Assembly (NCBI RefSeq): GCF_900110215.1
Contig: NZ_FOCX01000007.1
Location: 1 to 64,000 of the forward strand
DNA from: Halorientalis persicus
Lineage (GTDB): Archaea > Halobacteriota > Halobacteria > Halobacteriales > Haloarculaceae
Direction of reading: 5' to 3'
DNA length: 64,000 bases
Position numbers and translations under genes: made by a program. Below are positions 41,273-50,373 of this stretch, in pieces. The notes below the pieces were generated by a model. That model worked only from the letters and a program-made list of their open reading frames with translations. It searched no databases and was not told the origin of the DNA. Numbering within the stretch: position 1 is the first letter of the stretch; the number at the start of each line of letters is the position of its first letter.

Positions 41273-41863
41273 ATGACACGGAGCTTCTACTCCCACATCC
41301 GAGAGGCGTGGGAAGACCCCGACGACGGACAGCTCGCAGATCTCCAGTGGCAGCGCCAGCAGGAGTGGCGCGACCAGGGGGCCCTCGAACGCATCGAGCG
41401 CCCGACCCGACTGGACAAGGCCCGCTCGCTCGGCTACAAGGCCAAGCAGGGCGTGGTCGTCGTGCGCGCCAGCATCCGCAAAGGCGGCGCACGCAAGCAG
41501 CGCTTCACCGCCGGCCGGCGCTCGAAGCGCCAGGGTGTGACCCGGATCACCCGCCGGAAGAACCTCCAGCGCGTCGCCGAGGAGCGTGCCACCCGCAAGT
41601 ACCGCAACCTGCGTGTGCTCAACTCCTACTCCGTCGGGCAGGACGGCCGCCAGAAGTGGTTCGAAGTGATCCTGCTCGACCCGCACCACCCCGCCATCGA
41701 GAACGACGACGATCTCAGCTGGATCTGTGACGACTCCCAGCGCGGCCGGGCCTACCGCGGCCTGACCAGCGCCGGACAGTCCAACCGCGGCCTCCAGAAG
41801 AAGGGCAAAGGTACCGAACACAACCGGCCGAGCAACAACGGCGGTCAGGGCCGCGCCAAATAA
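41273..41863 (+). CDS. rpl15e: 50S ribosomal protein L15e
   Basis: A 196-residue L15e, a component of the archaeal large ribosomal subunit. Basic and nearly full-length to the family (TRSFYSHIREAWEDP; ARKYR-like NLRVLNSY; WFEVILLDPHHPAI; RGLTSAGQSNRGLQKK...GKG). A Shine-Dalgarno-like GGTGATAG lies a few bases before the ATG. Two strong hairpins follow the stop. Confidence 0.97.
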   Translation: MTRSFYSHIREAWEDPDDGQLADLQWQRQQEWRDQGALERIERPTRLDKARSLGYKAKQGVVVVRASIRKGGARKQRFTAGRRSKRQGVTRITRRKNLQRVAEERATRKYRNLRVLNSYSVGQDGRQKWFEVILLDPHHPAIENDDDLSWICDDSQRGRAYRGLTSAGQSNRGLQKKGKGTEHNRPSNNGGQGRAK

Positions 41864-41891
41864 AACCCACTTTTTAGCTCCCACTTTTTAC

Positions 41892-41975
41892 AGCGGGGGG
41901 ATTCGCCGGAGGCGAACCCCCCGCTCCAAAAACGTGGGGAAAAAGGCCGCGAGCGCGGCTTCGCCGCGCTCGCGG
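41892..41975 (+). terminator. Tandem strong hairpins after rpl15e
   Basis: First stem AGCGGGGGG plus TTCGCC against GGCGAA plus CCCCCCGCT (41892-41925). Second stem is a perfect 13 bp with a TTC loop (41947-41975). T-rich CTTTTTAG and CTTTTTAC runs precede the first hairpin (41871-41890), more like an archaeal T-tract terminator with a structured tail. Confidence 0.5.
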
Positions 41976-42075
41976 GTGCTGCACTGGTGTTCCCGCACAG
42001 CAACAGCCACAGCCTCCGCGACCGCACCGCGATACACCCCCTACATTCAGGTGGCCGGAGCCGAACCTGTCGGTA

Positions 42076-43395
42076 ATGGAACCACCGGCAGACGACAGGT
42101 CTGTCAGCCGACGCACGGTGCTGGGCGGGATTGCCGGCGCGACGGCGGGCGTGGCCTGCACGACCGGCGCGGCGGCACGCGCTGGAGCGGCCCAGTCGGC
42201 CCCCGAACTGACGGTCCTGACCCGGAACCTCTCCCTCGGCGTCGACCTCTTCGCGCTGTTCGAGGCGCGCTCGCTCGACGACGTGCGGCGGATCGCCGGG
42301 GACCTCCTGAGCGACTTCGATCCCGACCGGGCCACCACGCGGATCGGTGCCATCGCGGCCGAGATCGAGACCACCCAACCGGACGCCGTGGCATTGCAGG
42401 AGGCCGCCGCGCTCCGGGTCCAGCGCCCGAGCGACTTCGGGACGGACTCCCCGGAGCCAGCCGAGACCGTCGTCGTCGACCTGCTGGACGCGATCCAGTC
42501 GGCACTGGCCGAACGGGGGCTGGAGTACGAGGTCGCGGCGTCGACCGTCACGACGGACGTGGAACTCCCCGCGGAGACCGACGACGGCACGGCCGACGTG
42601 CGTCTCACCGACCGGGACGCCGTACTGGTCCGGCGCGACCGCGACGCCACCGCGACCGCGAGCAGGACCTACGAGGCGGCGTTCGAGGTCGAGGCAGCGG
42701 CCCTGTTTCTGGGCCTCGACGACCTCGCGGTCCGGCGTGGCTTCTGCGCGGCGGACGTGACGGTAGCCGGCGAGACGGTGACCGTCGTCTCGACGCACCT
42801 GTCGTCGGTGAGTCGGGAACTCAGGGTCGACCAGGCCGCGGAACTGCTCGACTGGCTCCCGACCGACCGGCCGGTGATCGTCGGCGGCGATTTCAACAGC
42901 GGCCCCGGCGCGGAAACGGCGGCCTACGAGCGACTCACTGGCGAACTGACCGACGCCTACGCCGCGCGCCACCCCGACCGCGACGGGTTCACCTGCTGTC
43001 AGGACGGGACCCTCCGGAACGCCGAGTCGCGGCTGAACAGCCGCGTCGACGGCCTGCTCGTCCGCGGCGACGTGTCCGCGACGGCGGCCAGTCGCGTCGG
43101 CCACCGCTCGGCGGACCGCGTTCGCTACGAGAGGGACGGCGAGACGGTGCAGGTCTGGCCCTCGGACCACGCCGGCGTCGTCGGGACGTTCGCGATCACG
43201 GCCGCGGGATCGGTCGGGACAGCGACGGCGGCCGAGACGGGGACGGAGCGACCGACGGCCACCCCGGCGGCGACCTCGGCGTCGACGACCGGGGCAACAC
43301 CCGACACGACGGCAGGCACGGGGCCGGGGCTGGGCGTCCTCGCGGCGCTGGCGGGGGTCGCCGGCGGCGTCGCCGGTCGGCTGTGGCGGGACTGA
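42076..43395 (+). CDS. Secreted endonuclease/exonuclease/phosphatase-fold protein
   Basis: A 439-residue exported protein. A Tat signal (SVSRRTVLGGIAGATAG) is followed by an EEP domain: TVLTRNLSLGV (first Asn), DAVALQEA (Glu), VVSTHLSS, IVGGDFNSGPG (Asp/Asn) and PSDHAGVVG (final Asp-His), all in order. A Thr/Ala-rich spacer leads to a C-terminal helix (TGPGLGVLAALAGVAGGVAG) and RLWRD, resembling a PGF-CTERM sorting signal for archaeosortase. It probably hydrolyses phosphodiesters or sphingomyelin-like lipids, or acts as an extracellular nuclease, at the cell surface. Confidence 0.82.
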   Translation: MEPPADDRSVSRRTVLGGIAGATAGVACTTGAAARAGAAQSAPELTVLTRNLSLGVDLFALFEARSLDDVRRIAGDLLSDFDPDRATTRIGAIAAEIETTQPDAVALQEAAALRVQRPSDFGTDSPEPAETVVVDLLDAIQSALAERGLEYEVAASTVTTDVELPAETDDGTADVRLTDRDAVLVRRDRDATATASRTYEAAFEVEAAALFLGLDDLAVRRGFCAADVTVAGETVTVVSTHLSSVSRELRVDQAAELLDWLPTDRPVIVGGDFNSGPGAETAAYERLTGELTDAYAARHPDRDGFTCCQDGTLRNAESRLNSRVDGLLVRGDVSATAASRVGHRSADRVRYERDGETVQVWPSDHAGVVGTFAITAAGSVGTATAAETGTERPTATPAATSASTTGATPDTTAGTGPGLGVLAALAGVAGGVAGRLWRD

Positions 43396-43464
43396 GTCGC
43401 GAGCAGTCACACGGCGGGCGAAACGGCGACCACGTTTTTACGAGACGGGGGCGACGGGTGGCCT

Positions 43465-43995
43465 ATGGAGAGTCGAAGTCGGTCGATCGTGGCGGTCGGT
43501 GCCGTGGCAGTTCTGCTCGTCCTCGCGGGCTGTAACGGCGCGCCGGGCGGGGGGACGCCGACGCCGAGCGCGACGGAGTACCACGAGCCGGCGAGCGAGT
43601 ACCTGCTGTCGGCGGAGACGCTCGTCGGCTGGGAGGACAACGGTACGCGCGCGCCGGGCGCGGAGCCAGCGGGCATGGAGTCCGGGCAGGTACTCGAACT
43701 GAAAAACGGGACCGCGAACCTCCAGATCGCGGTGCTGGTGTTCGAGTCGCCCGCCGACGCGCGGACGTTCCTGGACGCACAGCGCGAGACCTACCGGTCG
43801 GAAGGGATCAATACGACGGACGTGACCATCGGGGACCGGGCGTTCGGCGTGCCGGAACTGACCGGGCCGAACAGTACGATCGCGGCCGTCGACGCCCAGG
43901 AGTCCAACGTCTACGTGCAGGTGACCGGCAACGTGCCGCTGAACGCCTCGGAGCGGATCGCCCGGACGCAGTTGCGGGCGATCACGGGCGGCTGA
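43465..43995 (+). CDS. Haloarchaeal lipoprotein of unknown function
   Basis: A 176-residue protein with a Sec-type lipobox signal (VAVLLVLAGC), a Pro/Thr spacer, and a compact alpha/beta domain (LQIAVLVFESPADARTFLDA; NVYVQVTGNVPLNASERI) that resembles small sensor or inhibitor-like lipoproteins. The 3' end overlaps the convergent brp gene by 14 bases. Confidence 0.75.
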   Translation: MESRSRSIVAVGAVAVLLVLAGCNGAPGGGTPTPSATEYHEPASEYLLSAETLVGWEDNGTRAPGAEPAGMESGQVLELKNGTANLQIAVLVFESPADARTFLDAQRETYRSEGINTTDVTIGDRAFGVPELTGPNSTIAAVDAQESNVYVQVTGNVPLNASERIARTQLRAITGG

Positions 43996-45040
43996 GCGAC
44001 CACACTCCTTGCTCGCGGTCCATGAGCGTCACGACGGCGACGTGTGGCAGCGTCAGCACGGCGATGAGGACGAGATAGAGCCCGATCCACCCCAGCAACG
44101 CCGCGGGTGGGTTCGGGACCAGCAGGTAGAACCCGCCGAGTAGCGCGAGCGAGGCCAGCGTCAGCGGCGTGGCTTCCCTGGCGAAGCGAACCAGTGCGGG
44201 CCGGAGCCGACGGTCGTCGAGCGCGGCCCGGGAGTTCGGTTCGAGCGGGAGCAGGCGGGCGATGTGGCGGTAGGCGTGCCAGACGCAGAAGTAGACGCCG
44301 ACGGCGAGCACGGGGGGCACGACGGCGAAGAAGGTGACCAGCAACAGCGTCTCGCCGGCGTCGACGGCCCAGGTCGAGCGCCCGACGGTGGAGCCGAGGT
44401 ACCCCATCGCCAGGTACCCAAACACGAGCAGGCCGTACCCGATACCGAGCGCCAGGCGCGTCTCGAACTGGAAGACCCCGGCGATGCTGGCAGTCGAGCC
44501 GAGTGTGAACAGCGAGATCAGCGCGTCGGCGACCCGGCGGTACCAGTCCGGGAAGAAGACGAGGGGAACGAGCATCGGCAACCCGCCGCGGACGACGACC
44601 GCGAGCGCGCGCCGGAGGCGGGTGTCGAGGTAGTCCACGTCGGCGACGGCCAGCAGTGCGTAGAGGTCGCCCTGTCCCCAGTGGGCCCAGGTCAGCAGGA
44701 TGAAGAAGACGAACGCGGCCGTGGGGGCGAGAAACCAGACGGCGGCGTAGGCGACCCCGAGGAGGCCGTAGAGGGCGAACACGCCGGCGATGGGACGGAG
44801 CGTGGGATCCTGGCCCCGGACGCGCGGGAGCGCGAGGTGGTCGATCGCGCCGTGGGGCAACCCGAGGACGAGGACGCTGGCGACGAGCGGGACGTACTGG
44901 ACGACCGGCGGGACGGTGACGCCGAAGACGAACGGCACGATCAGGGCGGCCGTGACGACCCAGGAGGGCCAGAGGACGCCGCGGGTCAGCGTGTCTCGGA
45001 TCGAGCCGTCGAGGTCGACGCCAGGGACGGTTCGGATCAT
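43982..45040 (-). CDS. brp: Brp/Blh family beta-carotene 15,15'-dioxygenase
   Basis: A 352-residue integral membrane enzyme with about nine helices. The family histidines are present: GLPHGAIDH, TWAHWGQGD, WHAYRH and TLPHVAVV, which bind the catalytic iron. It cleaves beta-carotene into two retinal molecules for the rhodopsin encoded nearby. Its start overlaps the lycopene cyclase stop by four bases (ATGA), so the two are an operon. Confidence 0.92.
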   Translation of the reverse strand: MIRTVPGVDLDGSIRDTLTRGVLWPSWVVTAALIVPFVFGVTVPPVVQYVPLVASVLVLGLPHGAIDHLALPRVRGQDPTLRPIAGVFALYGLLGVAYAAVWFLAPTAAFVFFILLTWAHWGQGDLYALLAVADVDYLDTRLRRALAVVVRGGLPMLVPLVFFPDWYRRVADALISLFTLGSTASIAGVFQFETRLALGIGYGLLVFGYLAMGYLGSTVGRSTWAVDAGETLLLVTFFAVVPPVLAVGVYFCVWHAYRHIARLLPLEPNSRAALDDRRLRPALVRFAREATPLTLASLALLGGFYLLVPNPPAALLGWIGLYLVLIAVLTLPHVAVVTLMDREQGVWSLSRP

Positions 45041-45807
45041 GAGCCAGTGGGTGCGCTACGACGCCAGACCGTCCGGACCTGTTCCCAGCGATCGGTCACC
45101 CACCAAAAGAGAAGGAGACCCTGGACGAGGAAGACGTTGGTCAGGCCGAAGAAGAGGAGTTCCTCGATTGGGAGGCCAAGGATCGCGAGGCCGGTCATGT
45201 ACGCCGGATCGAAGGTCCAGATGCCGAGTTCGATGGCGATGCGGTCGACGGCCGCGAGGTAAGCGGTGGGGACGCCCACGCCGAGTGCCAGCGTGCGGCG
45301 ACGCTCCCAGAGGACGGGCCAGCCGAACGCCCACTGGATCGCGAGGACGGGGCTCGCCCACAGCAACAGCGTGCCGAGGTAGTAGGTCGACTCGGCGAGA
45401 AAGAACAGGCCGAGGGCGGCGACGAGGCCGCCGCCGAACAGGCCGAGCGCGCGCTGGGGAAGGGAGATGCCGAACGCGCGGTCGCTCCGGGTGGGCAGGC
45501 GGGCGAGCCAGAGACTCGTCAGCACGGGCTGGAGGACGAAAAAGAGGTACTCCTCGATGGGCACGTGCCAGATCCGGAAGAGCACGGTCCCTTCGCCGTA
45601 GGCCCAGACACCGGTGGCGATGAGGTGGTTGTCCCACGGCGTCGTGTAGCAGACGGCGACGGCCGCGAGCAACGCCACGCCAAAGGGGCCGGCGTAGGGA
45701 CGCTCGGCAGGCCCGGCGAAGACGAGCAACGCCACGAGCGGGGGCAGGATGAACAGGAGGTGAAACTCCAGGTAGGTGAGCGCGACGAGGGCGATCCCGT
45801 CGCTCAT
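45037..45807 (-). CDS. crtY: Lycopene beta-cyclase, fused heterodimer type
   Basis: A 256-residue membrane protein made of two lycopene-cyclase repeats. Repeat 1 contains WDNHLIATGVWAY and IWHVPIEEYLFF; repeat 2 contains DRIAIELGIWTF and ILGLPIEELLFF. It turns lycopene into beta-carotene, the substrate for the Brp enzyme encoded directly downstream. It lies 130 bases after the bacteriorhodopsin stop, so the three genes are in pathway order on one strand. Confidence 0.92.
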   Translation of the reverse strand: MSDGIALVALTYLEFHLLFILPPLVALLVFAGPAERPYAGPFGVALLAAVAVCYTTPWDNHLIATGVWAYGEGTVLFRIWHVPIEEYLFFVLQPVLTSLWLARLPTRSDRAFGISLPQRALGLFGGGLVAALGLFFLAESTYYLGTLLLWASPVLAIQWAFGWPVLWERRRTLALGVGVPTAYLAAVDRIAIELGIWTFDPAYMTGLAILGLPIEELLFFGLTNVFLVQGLLLFWWVTDRWEQVRTVWRRSAPTGS

Positions 45808-45937
45808 CGGGGCGGACCTCCACGGGAACGTGGGGTGTCGAATCCGGTCATGGTGGTGGTATCCAGGGCGGGTCGGTTAGTGGTTCGTGTGGTATCGGTC
45901 GGTGTCGTGTACGAAAAAAATCGCACGCGGTCGGGGA

Positions 45938-46675
45938 TCAGTCGGCGGCGGCCGCGTCGCCGGCGGCGGTGCCGGTCGTGGCCTGGTCGAGGACGCCCCG
46001 GCTCCGGAGCAACAGGAAGCCGAAGCCGACCTTCGCTAGCACGTCGAGCACCATGAACGCGGCCGTCTCGTAGTACAGCGGGACGAGGCCGAGGCCTTCG
46101 GTCCCGACGATCCACACGATCGGGTAGGCCAGCCACAGCAGGATCACCACGTTCCTGAGCGTCCCGAACAGGTTACCCACGTCACCCGGCTGGTCGGCCG
46201 CCTGGGCGGTCAGCCGGCTGACGAGGATGTACAGCAGGACCAGGAAGAAGCCACAGCTGATACCCCACCAGGCGATCCGCATCGCCTGGCTCGCGGTGGT
46301 CAGCGCGGCCACCAGGCCCGTGACGATCATCCCGACGTCCAGTCCGACGAGCGTCGAGATCGTGTTGCGGTCGGCCCCGGCCAGCAGTGCCAGGTCGAGC
46401 AACAGCAGCGGCGTCGTGAACAGCCAGTCGGCGTAGCGGGCCCAGTAGATGTCCAGGGCCTCCCCGGCCACCATGACCTCCGTCAATCCGAACCCTATGG
46501 CCATCGAGAAATACGACGTGGCCGCGATGGCCGGGATGAATATCGTGATGATGTAGTATTCCTGTTTCTTTGCGTCGTTCTCGTTCCAGCCCATGCCGAT
46601 AAACGCCAACGTCCCCAACGCCATCAGTGCGGTACCGATCCACAGCCAAACGCTCTCTGTGCCAGGTTGTGCCAT
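45938..46675 (-). CDS. bop: Bacteriorhodopsin, light-driven proton pump
   Basis: A 245-residue seven-helix retinal protein, closest in my memory to cruxrhodopsins of Haloarcula. Functional residues by bacteriorhodopsin numbering are all kept: R80 (R82), D83 (D85, counterion), D94 (D96, proton donor), E193 and E203 (E194/E204, release), D211 (D212) and Schiff-base K215 (K216). It should pump protons outward under green light. The ATG at 46675 gives the short [11 protein letters not shown]-terminus. A short T tract (about 45914-45920) after the stop may end transcription. Confidence 0.96.
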   Translation of the reverse strand: MAQPGTESVWLWIGTALMALGTLAFIGMGWNENDAKKQEYYIITIFIPAIAATSYFSMAIGFGLTEVMVAGEALDIYWARYADWLFTTPLLLLDLALLAGADRNTISTLVGLDVGMIVTGLVAALTTASQAMRIAWWGISCGFFLVLLYILVSRLTAQAADQPGDVGNLFGTLRNVVILLWLAYPIVWIVGTEGLGLVPLYYETAAFMVLDVLAKVGFGFLLLRSRGVLDQATTGTAAGDAAAAD

Positions 46676-47018
46676 AATGCATTGTATAATTAGGTTTAGA
46701 TAGTTAAAACAGCCTTGCCCAACCAGTTGGGTTTGGGAGGTATAGCGGCTGAAATTCGGAAGCAGACATAGTTTCGAAGTCGAGAAGCAAGAATTGATCG
46801 ACAGTCGGGTGGCCATCGACCCAGTGTGTCCGTGTCGACTGGCACGTGATACGTCGGCGAGTGGGGCCAACGAGTGACCGAAGCTAGATTCCGGAGAGAG
46901 GCCGTGCGTGGTTCGTCGTCGCCGGATGCGGGCGTGTTTTTTCCGGCCGTGCGCGCCTGTAACACACACGCAAACGCGAGGTGATATTACGGACGTTCCC
47001 GTGGACGCTCCGGATGCA
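46676..47018. promoter_or_regulatory. Divergent control region of bop and the 47019 gene
   Basis: 343 bases without a gene. The bop side holds the Bat-type site (46718-46732) and AT-rich TAACTATCTAAACC (gene sense, about 46693-46706) as TATA region. Nothing distinct was found on the far side. Confidence 0.5.
46718..46732 (-). promoter_or_regulatory. Bat-type upstream activator site of bop
   Basis: In gene sense ACCCAACTGGTTGGG, 43-57 bases before the start codon. It matches the Halobacterium bop activator consensus as I remember it (ACCCNACTAGTTNGG) at all but one position, at the expected distance. Confidence 0.75.
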
Positions 47019-47480
47019 ATGGCGACTGAAACAGACACGATCGTGGAGCGTGGAACGGGGCCGGAAGACTGGCAGGCCGGCGTCGCAGGTGGCATCGTCG
47101 GTGCGGCGGTGATGTCGGCGTTGACCGTCGCGATGAACCCGCCGACGATCACGGCCGCGATTCCGGCGCTGTACGGACTTTCGGGTGGTATCGCTGGCAT
47201 CACCGTCCACATCGCCCACGGGGCGGTGCTGGGCGTCGCGTTCGCGGCGATCCTGCGGTTCGCGCCGATCCCCGAGGATTCGGCGGCCGCCGTGGTCGGA
47301 ACCGGACTGGCCTGGGGTGTCGTGACGTGGATCGGACTCGCGGCGCTAGTGATGCCCGTGTGGCTGGGCGCGGTCGGGTTCCCGAAGGCACCGCCGCTTC
47401 CCAACTTCGCGATCCCGAGTCTCGTGTGGCACCTCGTGTACGGCGGCGTCCTCGGTGTCGTCTACGCGGCGCTGCGCTGA
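47019..47480 (+). CDS. Four-helix membrane protein of unknown function
   Basis: A 153-residue protein starting [12 protein letters not shown]. It has about four hydrophobic helices ([66 protein letters not shown]) with paired His residues in helices 2 and 4. Haloarchaeal homologues are annotated as uncharacterised membrane proteins. The longer frame to 46908 is Arg/Cys-rich noise. It shares an intergenic region with bop, so light or oxygen control is conceivable but not shown. Confidence 0.7.
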   Translation: MATETDTIVERGTGPEDWQAGVAGGIVGAAVMSALTVAMNPPTITAAIPALYGLSGGIAGITVHIAHGAVLGVAFAAILRFAPIPEDSAAAVVGTGLAWGVVTWIGLAALVMPVWLGAVGFPKAPPLPNFAIPSLVWHLVYGGVLGVVYAALR

Positions 47481-47554
47481 ACACTGTCGTCGACACAGCA
47501 TCGGCGCGCACCGACGACAACAGGAATTTAACCCCCAACCGTCTCTGCCCGGAC

Positions 47555-48727
47555 ATGGAGCCGCCGGGCGCTGAGACGGTCGTCGTCCGCTACGGGGACA
47601 TGAGTACGAAGAGCAGTCGCGTCCGTCGTGGCATGGAAGAGCGCCTGGTCGAGAACATCGAGGCGCTACTTGCCGACCGCGGCGTGGACGGTGACGTGGA
47701 GCGACGACCGACCAGACCGCTCGTGTGGACCGACGAGCCCACGGCGGCCGCCGAGGTCGCCGCCGACGCGTTCGGCGTCGTCTCGACCAGTCCGGCCCGG
47801 GCACTCCCGGCCGAGCCCGAGCCGATCCTCGACGCCATGGCCGAGACCGCACAGGCCTGTTACGACGGCGGCAGTTTCGCCGTCAACGCGCGACGCGCGG
47901 GCGACACCTTCCCGATGGACAGCGAGGACCTCGGTCGGGAGGGCGGACAGGCCATCTGGGACGCCGTCGAGGACGAGTTCGAGCCCGAAGTGGACCTGGA
48001 CGACCCCGACGTCACGGTCAACGTCGAGGTCCGCGAGGACGCCGCCTTCCTGTACCTCGACGAGATCCCGGGGCCGGGTGGCCTCCCGCTGGGAAGTCAA
48101 CGGCCGGTCGTCGCGCTGGTCAGCGGCGGCATCGACTCGCCCGTGGCGGCCTACGAGATTATGCGGAAGGGCTGTCCCGTCATCCCGGTCTACGTCGACC
48201 TCGGGGAGTACGGCGGGCCGGACCACCGGGCTCGTGCCGTCGAAACCGTCCGGACCCTCGGCTCGTACGCGCCCAACTTCCGGGAATCCCTTCGAGTGGT
48301 CCCCGGCGGCGAGACGGTCGAACTCCTGGCTGCCGAACTCGACCAGGGGCGGATGCTGGCCTTCCGGAGGTTCTGTCTCGCGGTCGCCGAGGAGATCGCC
48401 CTCGACGCGGGCGCGGCCGGCATCGTCACCGGCGAGGCCATCGGCCAGAAATCGAGCCAGACCACACAGAACCTCAGCGTCACCGACCCGATGACCGACC
48501 TGCCCGTGTTCCGCCCGCTCCTGACGATGGACAAGAACGTCATCACCGAACGGGCCAAGGAGATCGGAACCTTCACCGACTCGACGATCCCGGCGGGCTG
48601 TAACCGCTTCGCCCCCGCCCAGGCCGAGACCAACGCGCGGCTAGACCGACTCCGCGACCTGGAACCCGACGACCTTCGCGAGCGCGCCCGCGACGCCGTC
48701 GCCGACCTCGAACTGGTCGAGCCCTGA
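47555..48727 (+). CDS. thiI: tRNA 4-thiouridine synthase ThiI
   Basis: A 390-residue enzyme with an N-terminal ferredoxin-like and THUMP region (to about 170) and a PP-loop ATP-pyrophosphatase domain with SGGIDS at 190-195. It adenylates U8 of tRNA for thiolation. The C-terminal rhodanese domain of bacterial ThiI is absent, as usual in archaea, where sulfur comes by another route. I start at the ATG at 47555 (MEPPGAETVVVRYGD). Confidence 0.92.
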   Translation: MEPPGAETVVVRYGDMSTKSSRVRRGMEERLVENIEALLADRGVDGDVERRPTRPLVWTDEPTAAAEVAADAFGVVSTSPARALPAEPEPILDAMAETAQACYDGGSFAVNARRAGDTFPMDSEDLGREGGQAIWDAVEDEFEPEVDLDDPDVTVNVEVREDAAFLYLDEIPGPGGLPLGSQRPVVALVSGGIDSPVAAYEIMRKGCPVIPVYVDLGEYGGPDHRARAVETVRTLGSYAPNFRESLRVVPGGETVELLAAELDQGRMLAFRRFCLAVAEEIALDAGAAGIVTGEAIGQKSSQTTQNLSVTDPMTDLPVFRPLLTMDKNVITERAKEIGTFTDSTIPAGCNRFAPAQAETNARLDRLRDLEPDDLRERARDAVADLELVEP

Positions 48728-48760
48728 GCCTTTTGTCCGAGAACGGGACCAACCCGGCCC

Positions 48761-49327
48761 GTGACCACCGTGGGACAGCGCGCACTCGTCGCCTATGAAC
48801 GGACGGACAGCCGGTACGACCTCCACTACGCTCACTGGGGTGCCTACCAGTGGCTTCTGGCGGCGTCACTCGCCGCCGTTCGGCCGGGAAGCCGGTTCGA
48901 TCCGACCGACGGCACCGGCACCCCGACCGGCGTCGATCCGGAGCCGCTGGCGACCGACTGCCCCTTCGAGGACCTCCTGACCAGCCACGTCGACTGGCAG
49001 ACCTACGACGCCTGCTACGTCGTCGCGGCCGACGGGACCGTCCAGCCCTACCTCGCCGCGTGGTTCGGTCTGCCGGGCCACGACACGGTCCGCCCCCGCG
49101 ACGGCGCGCTAGTCGGCGTCGACCCCGACCACGTGGAACCGGACGGGGAGTTCCTGCGCGGCCGCGTCGCCGGCCTGAAAGCCGCCACGCTGGCGATGGT
49201 CCGCGACGACCGTCTCCCGCTCGCAACCGCCCGATCCTTCCTGGCCAGCGAAGTCCAGTCCTGGCACGCCGAGGGCCGGACGGTCCACCTCGGACCCGAC
49301 GCCGACCCGGATGGATGGGATGGCTGA
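48761..49327 (+). CDS. DUF6735-like protein (chromosomal copy)
   Basis: A 188-residue paralogue of the island gene 15901-16551. The N-terminal QRALVAYERTDSRYDLHYAH block is shared, as is the C-terminal helical pattern (LKAATLAMVRDDRLPLATAR). It starts with GTG (48761; 48770 is an alternative). Unlike the island copy it has no three-arm leader. Close to thiI (33 bases) and perhaps co-transcribed. Function unknown. Confidence 0.75.
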   Translation: MTTVGQRALVAYERTDSRYDLHYAHWGAYQWLLAASLAAVRPGSRFDPTDGTGTPTGVDPEPLATDCPFEDLLTSHVDWQTYDACYVVAADGTVQPYLAAWFGLPGHDTVRPRDGALVGVDPDHVEPDGEFLRGRVAGLKAATLAMVRDDRLPLATARSFLASEVQSWHAEGRTVHLGPDADPDGWDG

Positions 49328-49565
49328 GGCGGTTCGGGAACAGTCAGTATCTGCAGGCGCTACGTCCACATCCTGGCGGACTGAAAGGGCGAGGCCGTCT
49401 CGACGAACCCCGGCGACGCAAGCACTGCAGGCCGCGACGCGGCCGAAGCGCACAGCGAGCCGCGGGAGTCGAGACGGCCGAGGGCTTTCGGAGCAGTCCC
49501 ACCCGATTCACCGCCGTCGCCCGCTCCCGACGCGCTTATCCGCCGACCGCGACTACGACCGGGCA

Positions 49566-50333
49566 GTGACAGACGAGGGTGACGAGAGTGTGGACGCCGA
49601 GGACGCGGCCGCAGTGACGACCCTCGCGAGTCCGACGCCCGCCGACGCCCGGGAGGCGGTCGCCGCGGCCTTCGAGCGCGAAGACGTGGTCTCGGTCTTC
49701 GGCACCTGTACGGTCGAATACGAGGGCCGGGCGTCGAGCCATCTCGGCCCGGGCGACCGACTGGTCGTCTGCAAGCCCGACGGGACGACGCTGGTCCACA
49801 CCGACGAGGGCCACCAGCCGGTCAACTGGCAACCGCCGGGGTCCACCCAGGAGGCCCGGTTGACCGACGGCCGCCTCGAACTCCACAGCCTGCGCTCGAC
49901 CCCAGAGGAGGAGTTGCTGGTCCGTTTCGAGGAGATCCTGCAGGTCACCGCCTACGACGTGACCGACGAGACCGAGCTCGCGCTGGAGGGCACCGAAGAG
50001 GACCTCCGGGAGCGCATCCTCGACGACCCGGATCTCGTCGAGTCGGGGTTTTCCCCGCTGGCGACCGAGCGGGAGACGCCAGCGGGCGCGGTGGACATCT
50101 TCGGCGAGGACGACCAGGGGCGGCGGGTCGTCGTGGAGTTGAAACGCAGGCGGGTCGGCCCGGACGCGGTAGGGCAACTCGGCCGATACGTCGACGCCTT
50201 AGAGCGGGACCTCCACGCCGACGCCGACGTGCGCGGGATTCTAATCGCGCCCTCGGTGACCGACCGGGCACGGCAACTGCTCGCCGAGCAGGGCATGGAG
50301 TTCGTGGCGCTGGAGCCCGATCCGAACTCGTAG
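49566..50333 (+). CDS. nucS: Mismatch-specific endonuclease NucS (EndoMS)
   Basis: A 255-residue two-domain nuclease. The N-terminal beta domain (VSVFGTCTVEYEGRASSHLG; GDRLVVCKPDGTTLVHT; PVNWQPPGS) recognises DNA, and the RecB-type C-terminal domain has D177, E191 and K193 (GAVDIFGED; VVVELKRR). It cuts both strands at mismatches, replacing MutSL in many archaea. GTG start at 49566; the longer frame upstream is noise. Confidence 0.93.
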   Translation: MTDEGDESVDAEDAAAVTTLASPTPADAREAVAAAFEREDVVSVFGTCTVEYEGRASSHLGPGDRLVVCKPDGTTLVHTDEGHQPVNWQPPGSTQEARLTDGRLELHSLRSTPEEELLVRFEEILQVTAYDVTDETELALEGTEEDLRERILDDPDLVESGFSPLATERETPAGAVDIFGEDDQGRRVVVELKRRRVGPDAVGQLGRYVDALERDLHADADVRGILIAPSVTDRARQLLAEQGMEFVALEPDPNS

Positions 50334-50373
50334 AACCAGAATGATTTTTTCGCCGACACGTGTCGGCGACGGT

